A stretch of DNA of 38,683 nt from NCBI GenBank assembly GCA_017620475.1, contig JAFZQI010000025.1:1-38683 (forward strand), given 5' to 3'. The DNA comes from Clostridiales bacterium. Its GTDB lineage: Bacteria > Bacillota > Clostridia > Saccharofermentanales > Saccharofermentanaceae. Shown here piece by piece: positions 26,092 to 34,710 of this stretch. Under the pieces are notes generated by a model. The model was not told the DNA's origin. It saw nothing but the letters and a program-made list of their open reading frames with translations, and did no database searches. The translations under genes and the position numbers were made by a program. Position 1 is the stretch's first letter, and each line of letters opens with the position of its first letter.

Positions 26092-27087
26092 ATGAAGAAA
26101 TTTGTGAGCATTTTACTTTCTGCTGCAATCTTCGGAACCATGGCTCTTGGAATGGCCGCTTGTGCTAAGAAAGAGACGACCGCTGCTGCTAAGGGTGGCG
26201 AGGATGCAGGTAAGTCCGGTGAACTGATCAAAGTCGGTATCATCAACAACGACCCGAACGAATCCGGTTATCGTACAGCAAACGATAAGGATATGAGAGA
26301 GACATTCACCAAAGAGAACGGATACGAAGCTTACTTCGCATACAGCCTCAAGAACGACGAGCAGATCGCAGCCGCTCAGAAGTACATCCAGGACGGCGTT
26401 GATTACCTCCTGATTTCTGCAGCAGGTACATCCGGTTGGGAAACAGTTCTGACAGACGCGAAGAATGCCGGCATCAAGGTTATCCTCTTCGATAGAACCA
26501 TCGATGCAGACGAGAGCCTCTATGAAGCTTCCATCGTTTCCGACATGGCTAAGGAAGGCCAGACAGCAGTTGATTGGCTCGCTTCCCAGAACCTCTCCGA
26601 ATACAACATCATCCACATCCAGGGTGTTATGGGTTCCTCCGCTCAGATCGGCCGTTCCGGCGCTCTTGACACGAAGGTAGCTGCAGAAGGCAACTGGAAC
26701 ATCGTAACCCAGCAGACCGCTGAGTGGAACGCAGAAACAGCTCAGCAGATCGTTCAGGCTGTTATCGACTCCAACGAGAAGTTCAACGTAATCTATGCAG
26801 AGAACGACGACATGGCTAAGGGTGCTGTTCAGGCTCTTGATAAGGCAAACATCTCTCACGGTGTTGGCAAAGACGTAATCGTTATCGGTTTTGACTGCAA
26901 CAAGTGGGCTCTCGAAGAACTGCTCGCAGGCAACTGGAACTATGACGGTCAGTGCAATCCTTTCCAGGCTTCCTACATCGACAACATCATCAAGAACGGC
27001 GCAAAGCAGAAGACCGTTATCATGGAAGAAAAGGGCTTCGACGCTTCCACGATCACAAAGGACGATGTTGAGAAGTACGGTATCTAA
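26092..27087 (+). CDS. Sugar ABC transporter substrate-binding lipoprotein (YtfQ-like)
   Basis: 331 residues from ATG 26092. GAGGAG lies upstream, inside the longer frame, so the upstream in-frame starts are rejected. Signal peptide with lipobox GMAAC (C24), then an Ala/Lys/Gly linker. It has a type-1 binding fold: VGIINNDPNESGYRTANDKD, NDEQIAAAQKYIQDGVDYLL, AAGTSGWETVL, VILFDRTID and IYAENDDMAKGAVQAL. The best family match is YtfQ (galactofuranose) and relatives; the actual sugar is not readable. Codon use is strongly biased to codons such as GTT, GCT and ATC, unlike the neighbours, suggesting very high expression. A strong hairpin after the stop would let it be made in excess over the transporter subunits. 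Confidence 0.93.
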   Translation: MKKFVSILLSAAIFGTMALGMAACAKKETTAAAKGGEDAGKSGELIKVGIINNDPNESGYRTANDKDMRETFTKENGYEAYFAYSLKNDEQIAAAQKYIQDGVDYLLISAAGTSGWETVLTDAKNAGIKVILFDRTIDADESLYEASIVSDMAKEGQTAVDWLASQNLSEYNIIHIQGVMGSSAQIGRSGALDTKVAAEGNWNIVTQQTAEWNAETAQQIVQAVIDSNEKFNVIYAENDDMAKGAVQALDKANISHGVGKDVIVIGFDCNKWALEELLAGNWNYDGQCNPFQASYIDNIIKNGAKQKTVIMEEKGFDASTITKDDVEKYGI

Positions 27088-27190
27088 TTGATCTGATAGT
27101 AGACGAAGATAGATTTGATCAATAAGACTTTTACATGTTGAAAAGAACCGGGGCCTGTCAACCACCCGGCTCAAGAAAAACATCTTAACC

Positions 27191-27233
27191 GAAGAGGATG
27201 TGCGGTGCGGCCTCACCGCATCGCACATCTTCC
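27191..27233 (+). terminator. Strong hairpin between binding protein and ABC genes
   Basis: A stem of about 14 bp with one G-T pair (GATGTGCGGTGCGG from 27197, closing at 27230) has the loop CCTCA. The following bases are only weakly T-rich. It is best read as a partial terminator or an RNA-stabilising hairpin setting the ratio of binding protein to transporter. Confidence 0.7.
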
Positions 27234-27271
27234 ATTTATGAAACGAAGAGAATCAGAAAGAGGCGAATACT

Positions 27272-28780
27272 ATGGAAAACAACGCTGTGCTGGAAATGCG
27301 TGGGATATGCAAGTATTTCCCGGGCGTGCGTGCGCTGGAGAATGTGGACTTTACGCTTCGTGAAGGCGAGATCCACGCTCTTATGGGAGAGAACGGCGCA
27401 GGCAAATCCACTCTCATCAAAGTTTTGACGGGCGTTTATTCAAAGGACGGCGGCGATATCCGCCTGGCCGGAGTACCTGTTCATATCCGTTCTCCACAGG
27501 ATGCGCAGAATATGGGAATCAGTACAGTGTATCAGGAGATCACCCTGTGCCCGAATCTGACCGTCGCAGAAAATATGTATATCGGAAGGACCAAAGGTCC
27601 TCTGACCAACTGGAAGAAAATGAACACTGATGCGGCGAAGCTTCTGGATTCACTTTCGATCCCGGCGAAAGCCACACAGCAGCTGGGAAGCTGCTCCATC
27701 GCAGTACAGCAGATGGTTGCCATCGCAAGAGCTGTGGATAGTGATTGTAAGGTTCTCATTTTGGACGAACCGACATCCTCCCTCGACGAACAGGAGGTAA
27801 AAAAACTGTTCAGCCTGATGCTTTCCCTTAAAGAAAAGGGAGTCGGCATCATATTCGTAACACACTTCCTTGAACAGGTATACGAAGTGTGCGACCGCAT
27901 CACCGTTCTCCGTGACGGTAAACTGGTCGGCGAATACATTATCGAAGATTTACCCCGTGTCCAGCTCGTTTCCAAAATGCTCGGCAAAGAATTTGACGAC
28001 ATGGCCGAGATCAAGAGCGAAGAAGACGCGGCACACATAGAATATGACGGCATCCCGGTATATGAAGCCGAGAAGCTTACCGGAACAACAGGCATTGCAC
28101 CATTTGACTTTGAGATCCATAAAGGAGAGGTCAACGGATTCACCGGACTTCTCGGATCCGGCCGGAGCGAGTGCGTTCGAGCAATCTTTGGTGCAGACCG
28201 CGTCGCCGGCGGCACCGTTAAGGTCAACGGCAAGAAGGTCAAGATCAACAAGCCTCTCGACGCCATGAAGAACGGTATCAGCTATCTTCCGGAAGATAGA
28301 AAGAGAGACGGAATCGTCGGAGATCTGTCGGTACGAGACAACATCATCCTGGCACTTCAGGTCATGAAGGGATTCTTCCGTCCGTTCAGCCGCTCCCAGG
28401 CCGAAGCTTTTGCCGATGAATACATCAAACTTTTGAGCATCAAGACCGCCTCCTCCGATACACCGATCAAGTCGCTTTCGGGCGGAAACCAGCAGAAGGT
28501 GATCCTGGCCAGATGGCTTCTGGCCAACCCGGTCTACCTGATCCTGGACGAACCGACACGCGGTATCGATATCGGAACCAAGGTCGAGATCCAGAAACTT
28601 GTCTTAAAACTCGCCGCAGAAGGAAAGAGCGTAACGTTCATTTCGTCGGAACTTGACGAGATGATCCGCACCTGCTCACGCCTCGTCGTCATGCGTGACG
28701 GCAAGGTGGTCGGCGAACTGAAGGGCAGCGACCTCAACCAAAATACCATCATGGCAACTATTGCAGGAGGTGAATCCTGA
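27272..28780 (+). CDS. Sugar ABC transporter ATP-binding protein (YtfR/MglA type)
   Basis: 502 residues, two fused ATPase domains. Domain 1 has Walker A GENGAGKST (39-47), the AVQQMVAIARAV signature region and Walker B VLILDEPTSSLD. Domain 2 has the usual degenerate P-loop GLLGSGRSE, then LSGGNQQKVILARWL and LILDEPTRGID. This is the sugar (CUT2) class, which powers import through two permease subunits. RBS AAAGAGG precedes the ATG. Its stop overlaps the start of the next gene by one base (TGATG). Confidence 0.96.
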   Translation: MENNAVLEMRGICKYFPGVRALENVDFTLREGEIHALMGENGAGKSTLIKVLTGVYSKDGGDIRLAGVPVHIRSPQDAQNMGISTVYQEITLCPNLTVAENMYIGRTKGPLTNWKKMNTDAAKLLDSLSIPAKATQQLGSCSIAVQQMVAIARAVDSDCKVLILDEPTSSLDEQEVKKLFSLMLSLKEKGVGIIFVTHFLEQVYEVCDRITVLRDGKLVGEYIIEDLPRVQLVSKMLGKEFDDMAEIKSEEDAAHIEYDGIPVYEAEKLTGTTGIAPFDFEIHKGEVNGFTGLLGSGRSECVRAIFGADRVAGGTVKVNGKKVKINKPLDAMKNGISYLPEDRKRDGIVGDLSVRDNIILALQVMKGFFRPFSRSQAEAFADEYIKLLSIKTASSDTPIKSLSGGNQQKVILARWLLANPVYLILDEPTRGIDIGTKVEIQKLVLKLAAEGKSVTFISSELDEMIRTCSRLVVMRDGKVVGELKGSDLNQNTIMATIAGGES

Positions 28781-29910
28781 TGTCTGTTTCAGAGAATCAT
28801 TTCGAAAATCTACCTAAGAAAAGTGTTTCTGTCATTGATACGATCAAAAAGATCGTGCAGAAACAAGTGTTTATACCCCTTGCCGCACTCCTGGTGCTGA
28901 TCCTCTTCAATCTTATCGCGGATCCGTCCTTCTTTAAGATCTCGCTCGATAAGAGCAGTTCCGGAGATCCGGTCTTGTCCGGTTACCTCATTACCATCCT
29001 GGACAATGCATCGGAGCTGGCGATATTGGCTATCGGCATGACGCTGGTCACCTCAGCTTCCGGCGGACAAGATATCTCTGTCGGTGCCACTGTCGCCATC
29101 GCGGGAAGTGTGGTATTAAAAGTCCTTTGCGGATCCCAGTCCCGCCCCGACCAGATGCAGGCGCCCATTATCGTGGCCTTCCTAATCTGCCTCGTCGTCT
29201 CGATGCTATTCGGTGCATTTAACGGCATGGTGGTGTCGTTCTTCAAGATCCAGCCCATGGTCGCCACCTTGATCCTATTCACCGCCGGCCGTTCCATCGC
29301 CGCATGGATCAACAACAACGAGCTCCCGGTCATCAGCGACCCGAAGTTCGGCTACTACGGAAACTTCATTCCGGGAATTCCGGTTCCGACACCGATCTTC
29401 ATCGCGGCCATATGCATGATCATCATCGCACTGGTCCTGAAGTTTACCAACCTGCGGCTCTATTCCCAGGCGGTCGGTATCAACCCGAGCTCCTCGAGAC
29501 TTAACGGTATCAACCCGCAGCTGGTCAAGTTCCTGACTTTCGTCATCCTCGGCGCATGCGTAGCCGTAGCCGGATTCATCAAGGTCAGCCGCCTTTCGAC
29601 CATCAACTACTCGGTCGTTGCCAAAGACATCGAGATGGATGTCATCCTTGCCGTTGCCCTCGGCGGAAACCAGTTAAGCGGCGGTAAGTTCAGCATGACT
29701 TCCTCGATCCTCGGCGCCTACGTCATCCAGTTCCTGACCACGACACTTTTCAAGTTCAAGGTCAGCTCCTCTGCGATCGCTGCCTATAAGGCCGTCGTCG
29801 TCATCGTCCTGGTCGTCCTCAGCGCCCCGATCGTCCGCGAAAAGATGGTCCAGATGAAGAAGAAGGGCACCGCCGCCAAGGTGGGTAAGGCCAAGAAGGA
29901 GGTGGCTTGA
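28780..29910 (+). CDS. Sugar ABC transporter permease 1 (YtfT-like)
   Basis: 376 residues, a CUT2-type (BPD_transp_2) inner-membrane permease with about 8-10 hydrophobic segments. LAIGMTLVTSASGGQDISVG is the conserved segment typical of this class, followed by FNGMVVSFFKIQPMVATLIL. The last ~20 residues are strongly basic. It begins on the last base of the ATPase stop codon, and the next permease starts one base after its own stop, so the three are translationally coupled. Two different permeases in one operon is the arrangement of the galactofuranose system ytfQRT-yjfF. Confidence 0.94.
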   Translation: MSVSENHFENLPKKSVSVIDTIKKIVQKQVFIPLAALLVLILFNLIADPSFFKISLDKSSSGDPVLSGYLITILDNASELAILAIGMTLVTSASGGQDISVGATVAIAGSVVLKVLCGSQSRPDQMQAPIIVAFLICLVVSMLFGAFNGMVVSFFKIQPMVATLILFTAGRSIAAWINNNELPVISDPKFGYYGNFIPGIPVPTPIFIAAICMIIIALVLKFTNLRLYSQAVGINPSSSRLNGINPQLVKFLTFVILGACVAVAGFIKVSRLSTINYSVVAKDIEMDVILAVALGGNQLSGGKFSMTSSILGAYVIQFLTTTLFKFKVSSSAIAAYKAVVVIVLVVLSAPIVREKMVQMKKKGTAAKVGKAKKEVA

Positions 29911-29911
29911 T

Positions 29912-30979
29912 ATGTCGAATCCTTTCGAAAAGAACTCGAACAAGGAACTGAGTGCGAAGAGTCTGAAGTCCAGAGTTTCTCTGACAGATACGAACCTGCT
30001 TTTGTTCATCACGATCGCCGTATTCCTGATCATGTATGTGTGCGCCGTGGTGTTCCTGGGAAAAGGCTTCGCCAAGCCCCAGACCTTCCTCAATATCCTG
30101 AACGAAAACGCTGCCCTGATTATCCTTTCCTGCGGCATGAGCTTAGTCATGATCACCGGCGGTATCGACATTTCCGTTGGACAGGTGACTGCACTGGTAT
30201 GTATGTCCTGCGCGGTATTCCTCGATAAACACGGCGGAAACGTATATGTCGCCATGATCCTTGCTCTGGGCATCGGACTGGCATTCGGCCTGGTACAGGG
30301 ATACCTGGTGGCCTACCTCAACATCCAGCCCTTTATCGTCACCCTGGCCGGAATGTTCTTTGCCAAAGGTATGACCACGATCATTAACGCGACCCAGTTC
30401 AATGTCGAGAACGCCCAGTTCAAAGCCCTCAAGGCGACCCGTGTTACGGTTCCGGGCCTGGGATCGGTCAATAAACTCGGTAACTATATCGATGCCTATG
30501 TCGAGATCGGCGTCATCGTCGCACTGCTCGTCGTTCTGATCTTCTTCTGTGTCCTCCGCTGGACCAGAACCGGCCGAAATTTCTATGCGGTCGGCGGCAA
30601 TAACCAGAGCGCCAATACACTGGGTATCAACGTCAGAAGAACCAAGTTCACGGCACATCTTCTTTGCGGACTTCTCGCAGGCGTCGGCGGATTTGTATAC
30701 TTCATGCACGTCGGCTCCGGATCTCCGTCCCACGCCAGCGGTGCGGAAATGAACGCAATCGCCTCCTCCATCATCGGCGGCACGATGCTGACCGGCGGTG
30801 TCGGCAATATCGCAGGAACGTTCTTCGGTGTTCTCTCCTTAAGCACCATTAAGAACATCGTAACGTCCCTCGGCCTCGATGAAGCGTGGTGGACCAATAT
30901 TACCGTGGCGGCCATGCTCTGTATCTTCCTCCTCTTACAGAGCATCCTCCTCGCCAGGAAAAACAAACAGAAAAGCTAA
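29912..30979 (+). CDS. Sugar ABC transporter permease 2 (YjfF-like)
   Basis: 355 residues, the same permease family as the gene before it. Conserved CUT2 segments are LSCGMSLVMITGGIDISVG, YLVAYLNIQPFIVTLAGMFF, FYAVGGNNQSANTLGI and GSGSPSHASGAEMNAIASS. It probably forms the heterodimeric channel with permease 1. GGAGG lies 15-20 nt before the ATG, inside the end of permease 1. A terminator follows at 31006. Confidence 0.94.
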   Translation: MSNPFEKNSNKELSAKSLKSRVSLTDTNLLLFITIAVFLIMYVCAVVFLGKGFAKPQTFLNILNENAALIILSCGMSLVMITGGIDISVGQVTALVCMSCAVFLDKHGGNVYVAMILALGIGLAFGLVQGYLVAYLNIQPFIVTLAGMFFAKGMTTIINATQFNVENAQFKALKATRVTVPGLGSVNKLGNYIDAYVEIGVIVALLVVLIFFCVLRWTRTGRNFYAVGGNNQSANTLGINVRRTKFTAHLLCGLLAGVGGFVYFMHVGSGSPSHASGAEMNAIASSIIGGTMLTGGVGNIAGTFFGVLSLSTIKNIVTSLGLDEAWWTNITVAAMLCIFLLLQSILLARKNKQKS

Positions 30980-31005
30980 ACTTCATTACATTCCATTCCA
31001 TTCGG

Positions 31006-31034
31006 AAACGGGCACCACCTAGGTGTCCGTTTTC
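31006..31034 (+). terminator. Intrinsic terminator of the sugar ABC operon
   Basis: AAACGGGCACC pairs with GGTGTCCGTTT (one G-T pair) around a short loop, and TTTTC follows. It lies 27 nt after the last permease stop. Confidence 0.85.
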
Positions 31035-31037
31035 ATT

Positions 31038-31113
31038 TGGAAAAAACCGGTCGCGGCCGGCTTTCCTAAAGAAATCGCTTATAGTAATGGCCGGTCCGCG
31101 ATCCGGTTTTTCG
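31038..31113. other. Second long hairpin after the ABC operon
   Basis: AAAAACCGG-TCGCGG near 31040-31054 pairs with CCGCGA-TCCGGTTTTT near 31096-31111, with one bulged A, and inner CCGGC/GCCGG stretches can also pair. The A-run before and T-run after would let it stop transcription in either direction. Confidence 0.65.
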
Positions 31114-31146
31114 ATGTGAATCTATTTCAAATATAAAACCCGGGAA

Positions 31147-31155
31147 TGGTATAAT
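31147..31155 (+). promoter_or_regulatory. Extended -10 promoter for the 31186 gene
   Basis: TATAAT at 31150-31155 is preceded by TG at 31147-31148 (extended -10). A possible TTTCAA -35 is 19 nt away. It lies 30 nt before the ATG. Confidence 0.6.
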
Positions 31156-31185
31156 GGTTTTTAAGGTTTGGGTTGAGGTATTGGT

Positions 31186-32298
31186 ATGATCAAGAAATGG
31201 CTGAGGATCCGTCTTCCATATACGATTATCGTCACACTGATCATCTGCATGATCAGCTCAGTTCTTTTCGAAAAGTATATGCGGATCCATGCGGAGAACC
31301 GATACCGGACAAGTACATTTACCGACACAAGGATCGATTACGATCTGCCGTTTCCGTCCGAGGGGCAGGCCGAAGAACTCATTGACCTTGAGTTTTGTGA
31401 GGAAGTGCTCGGCTATTACTATGTAAGTGATGTGCTTGAGATCGACGGCAAAGAAGTCCCGGCCAACCTGATCATGACGGACTGGGACGGGCTTTCGCTC
31501 ACACCGTTTTCCGCAGAGCGGATTATTGAGGATGGGACATTTGATTCTGATGATGAGATCCGGATTGGATATGATTTTGCCAGGGAAAACCACCTTTCCT
31601 TAGGCGATACAGTGCTTTTTCGGGGTTATGAGATTACGGTGAGCGATATTTTCGAAGAAGATGTCTACCGGCATGCGCAAGTGGTTGCTTTATCGATGGG
31701 AAGCGGCCTGGATTACTATGTCCAATCTCTTTTTAACGGCTATTCCGGGGTGTTTATCAATGTGGCGGATGGGCATGAAGCCGAGGCGAAAGCGTATGTC
31801 GAGCAGTACCGGCCCAGAGGCGGTCCGAAGGATGCGCTCGGGATCGTTACCGAGGAAGGAAGGATCTCGTATTATACGGCGGAAGGCGAGAGTGTGACTT
31901 GCGAGGTCGTTGACTTTAAATCGTACCTTAATGATGTGGAGCTGGAATCCGCAAACCACATCTGGATCGGCGCGACGATCCTTTTTGCCGGGATGGTTCT
32001 TGCAAGGATCCTTCTTTTTCAACGCGAAAAGGAACGGGTGGCGGTGGATGTTTTTCCTCGGAGAAATCAGCTGTTGTATTATTTTCTCACGATGCTTCTG
32101 GAGATCATGGTCTCCTCGCTTTGGTTTGTGATCGCGGGGGTGGTGTATCGGTCGTCGGCGAAATACTATGTCATGCGTTCTTTGTTACAAAGCACCTTGA
32201 AAGTGGCGATCCTGGTGGTGTTTGCTGTGGATATTTTAAACTTTATATTGAATCTAATGCAGAGTAGTAGAGAAGAAGAGGAAGATGATGAGCTGTGA
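31186..32298 (+). CDS. Membrane protein with a large outside domain, permease-like
   Basis: 370 residues. One membrane segment at about 10-28 is followed by a ~225-residue domain outside the membrane, then three more hydrophobic segments near the C-terminus (about 260-280, 295-322, 333-358) and an acidic tail (SSREEEEDDEL). The plan resembles MacB/FtsX-type permease subunits, and the outside domain has blocks reminiscent of the MacB core (IGYDFARENHLSLGDTVLF, then VSDIFEE). No ATPase gene is adjacent and the match is weak, so the function is unknown. The stop is followed after 46 nt by the cyclase gene. Confidence 0.6.
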   Translation: MIKKWLRIRLPYTIIVTLIICMISSVLFEKYMRIHAENRYRTSTFTDTRIDYDLPFPSEGQAEELIDLEFCEEVLGYYYVSDVLEIDGKEVPANLIMTDWDGLSLTPFSAERIIEDGTFDSDDEIRIGYDFARENHLSLGDTVLFRGYEITVSDIFEEDVYRHAQVVALSMGSGLDYYVQSLFNGYSGVFINVADGHEAEAKAYVEQYRPRGGPKDALGIVTEEGRISYYTAEGESVTCEVVDFKSYLNDVELESANHIWIGATILFAGMVLARILLFQREKERVAVDVFPRRNQLLYYFLTMLLEIMVSSLWFVIAGVVYRSSAKYYVMRSLLQSTLKVAILVVFAVDILNFILNLMQSSREEEEDDEL

Positions 32299-32344
32299 GA
32301 AGGTTTGCGGACGAGTTAGAGACGGCATTTGAAAGGCGGTTATT

Positions 32345-32941
32345 ATGAAGATCTATGATATTTCTCAGGAAGTGTTTGGCTGTGAAGTGTATCCGGGTGA
32401 TCCGAGTCCCGTAAAAGAAGTGAAGCTGCGGATCGAGGACGGCGCGGTATGTAACCTCAGTGCTTTGTCCATGTGCGCACACAACGGTACGCATGTCGAT
32501 GCGCCGTTCCATTTCATTAACGACGGGAAAACCATCGATCAGGTGGACCTAGCACGTTTTGCCGGCCCGGCCTATGTTGCCGAGTATAACGGAGATGTGA
32601 CTGCCGAGGTGGCAAAACGGATTTTGGAAGAAGCCCGGTCGTGTGATGCGGAGGCGGCCAAGCGGATCCTTGTAAAGGGTGATGCAGTCATGACGGAAGA
32701 GGGCGCGAAGGTGATGGCGGAGGCGGGTATCTTCCTTTATGGAAACGAGTCTCAGACCGTGGGACCTCTGATGGCGCCGATGGCGGTTCACCTCATTATG
32801 CTTGGGGCGGAGATCGTGCTTCTTGAGGGAATCCGCCTTTCTGAAGTTCCTGTGGGACGCTATCTTCTTTCCGCAGCGCCTCTGAACCTCGGAGGCTGCG
32901 ATGGCGCTCCGTGCCGTGCGATCCTGATGGAAATGAACTAA
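32345..32941 (+). CDS. Cyclase-family (kynurenine formamidase-like) metal hydrolase
   Basis: 198 residues. The family's metal-binding motif is intact: H46-N-G-T-H50-V-D52-A-P-F-H56. The start (YDISQEVFGCEVYPGDPSP) and the C-terminal SAAPLNLGGCDGAPCRAILM also fit. Members cleave amide or lactone-type bonds, with kynurenine formamidase the best known, but many bacterial members have no known substrate. No tryptophan-degradation genes are near, so that specific role should not be assumed. AGGCGG lies ahead of the ATG. Confidence 0.85.
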   Translation: MKIYDISQEVFGCEVYPGDPSPVKEVKLRIEDGAVCNLSALSMCAHNGTHVDAPFHFINDGKTIDQVDLARFAGPAYVAEYNGDVTAEVAKRILEEARSCDAEAAKRILVKGDAVMTEEGAKVMAEAGIFLYGNESQTVGPLMAPMAVHLIMLGAEIVLLEGIRLSEVPVGRYLLSAAPLNLGGCDGAPCRAILMEMN

Positions 32942-33011
32942 GGTTCGTGATGTGCATGCCTTGAGTTAATGGAACGAGGTTTTGTGATTCTATTGAAAAT
33001 GGAGAAAGTCT

Positions 33012-33683
33012 ATGAAGATTAATGCGGATTCGGAATGCCTTCTTGTGAAAAAACTCCTTCATACGGTGAAGGTCCCTTATGGGGATATTAAGAGCATCGT
33101 GTATTCGGAAGATTGCAAGACAACGGTCCGTACACACGGGAAACAGGAGTATCGGGAGACGTCTCTTTTCGGCCTGATGGATCGGTGTTCGATCATATAC
33201 GATAAGATATTGGATTATAACATCGCCTTCAAGGATGAAAGGACGATAGAAGAAGGAGAAGGCGGCATTTTTGGCGAGGAAGAAAAGAATGCGTATGTTC
33301 AGAAATTCCTGGATGCGGTCCGTGAGGATTCCATTGCCATGATCAAGGACCGGATCGGTCCGAAGTTCAGCCTGGAGTTTCTGGTTAAAGACATCCATCT
33401 TGAGACCTCTCTTTACACGCGTTTGTTGAAGGATGATAAAGTGATCAGTGATATTCCGAATCCCATGATCAACTATCCCGAAGACGGAATCAAAGATGCC
33501 TTTGATGTCACGCTTCTGGCGTACCTTTGTGAATGGGATCCTAAGACCAAGACCGGAAAATACGTGGTTCTGAATGAGGCATTGAACGCCGAGAAGGCGA
33601 AAAAGTATATGCTCGAGCAGGTCGATACGTTCTGCAACGGTTTCCTCGAGGTCAACAGCCGGGAATACCTGGAGCAGATCTAA
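33012..33683 (+). CDS. Hypothetical cytoplasmic protein
   Basis: 223 residues, no signal peptide or membrane segment, mixed charge. It begins MKINADSECLLVKKLLHTVK and ends NSREYLEQI, with a glutamate/glycine loop (EEGEGGIFGEEEKN) near residue 83. GGAGAAAG provides a ribosome site. The codon use and base composition are like the core genes. I do not recognise a family. It follows the cyclase gene after 70 nt and could be in the same unit. Confidence 0.7.
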   Translation: MKINADSECLLVKKLLHTVKVPYGDIKSIVYSEDCKTTVRTHGKQEYRETSLFGLMDRCSIIYDKILDYNIAFKDERTIEEGEGGIFGEEEKNAYVQKFLDAVREDSIAMIKDRIGPKFSLEFLVKDIHLETSLYTRLLKDDKVISDIPNPMINYPEDGIKDAFDVTLLAYLCEWDPKTKTGKYVVLNEALNAEKAKKYMLEQVDTFCNGFLEVNSREYLEQI

Positions 33684-33773
33684 CTTTATCAATTCTTTAC
33701 TCTCTTTTGGCGATGCCTTAACTTTCGTTCCGTAGAATATAACCATGAAGCACGGAAACGGAGGTGCAAGGAC

Positions 33774-33959
33774 ATGAAGAAAATTACTGTTTGGAAGATT
33801 ATTACACTGGTCGTAGGATTGATTGCACTGGGACTGATTATCGCATCCGGCTTTGTCGATGTCCCGAGACTTCTGACCGTAGGCCTTGCCGTACTCGTCT
33901 TGGCCGAACTCTCCTCCATGCACGTACAGTGCCTGAAGAAGAAAGAAAACAACGCATAA
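33774..33959 (+). CDS. Small two-segment membrane protein
   Basis: 61 residues with two hydrophobic stretches (about 9-27 and 31-46) and a basic C-terminus (CLKKKENNA). CGGAGG lies 10-15 nt before the ATG and a clear terminator follows, so it is very likely a real gene. The function is unknown. Confidence 0.75.
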   Translation: MKKITVWKIITLVVGLIALGLIIASGFVDVPRLLTVGLAVLVLAELSSMHVQCLKKKENNA

Positions 33960-33993
33960 CCCACCCCAACACTCATAGAACCCCCTTAAAGTG

Positions 33994-34023
33994 AAAACCC
34001 AGGCAGAAATGCCCGGGTTTTCG
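33994..34023 (+). terminator. Intrinsic terminator after the small membrane protein gene
   Basis: AAAACCC-A-GGC (from 33995) pairs with GCC-C-GGGTTTT (to 34021), loop AGAAAT, followed by TCGTTTTT. It marks the end of the GC-rich core; sequence to the right is AT-rich. Confidence 0.85.
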
Positions 34024-34169
34024 TTTTTAGGAAAACTGACAGTGCCTATTTGATGGCTTTTGACCGTCTGATATGAAGGACTTGTGACCGATCGGAAAGA
34101 GGCGAATCAGGTTCGCGTGAAAATCTAGCGTCGGTGTAGAAATACATTGATCTTGAAAGGAGAATTCTT

Positions 34170-34508
34170 ATGGGCAAATTTTTAGATGGTGGCAATGATA
34201 TTCGAAGAGCAAGTAATGAATTAGATGTACTCAAACATGATCTGGAGCATGATCTCGTTTCTACAGAAAAAGTGGCTGAACGAATGGCTCAGATTATTGC
34301 GAATACGATGTGCCTTTATCGTGTTGATTCAGCTTTTAGCGAAATGATAAATAACGCCAAAGAGGAATTTGGCCGAGCAAATACATCTCTCTATGAAGAA
34401 GCGCTGGATATTATGATTTCCGAATTGCAAGATAGAAAAGAACACTTTGAAGAGTACTATATGCCAGATTCGGATGATGCAAACGTGATAAGTGTTGACG
34501 AGAATTAA
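34170..34508 (+). CDS. Hypothetical small acidic helical protein
   Basis: 112 residues, predicted mostly helical, acidic at the C-terminus (MPDSDDANVISVDEN). AAAGGAG lies 9 nt before the ATG. No recognised domain. It is the first gene of the AT-rich zinc-ribbon cluster and is followed by 202 nt without a visible gene. A role with the next gene is possible but not shown. Confidence 0.65.
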   Translation: MGKFLDGGNDIRRASNELDVLKHDLEHDLVSTEKVAERMAQIIANTMCLYRVDSAFSEMINNAKEEFGRANTSLYEEALDIMISELQDRKEHFEEYYMPDSDDANVISVDEN

Positions 34509-34710
34509 TGTAGCAAAAAGCGCAGGATATAAGGACAAGTGAAAGCCAATTACACATATGGATTGTAGGAACATAAAAAGATTAGAACTATAATATTCAT
34601 ATATTCTCATTATTCATGAAGTATTTACAAATGATTCAACAATGAGAAATCCAGCTTTTATAGCATAAAAGTAGGTTGTGGATCAAATGGTTTACTAGGA
34701 GGGTTTGAGG

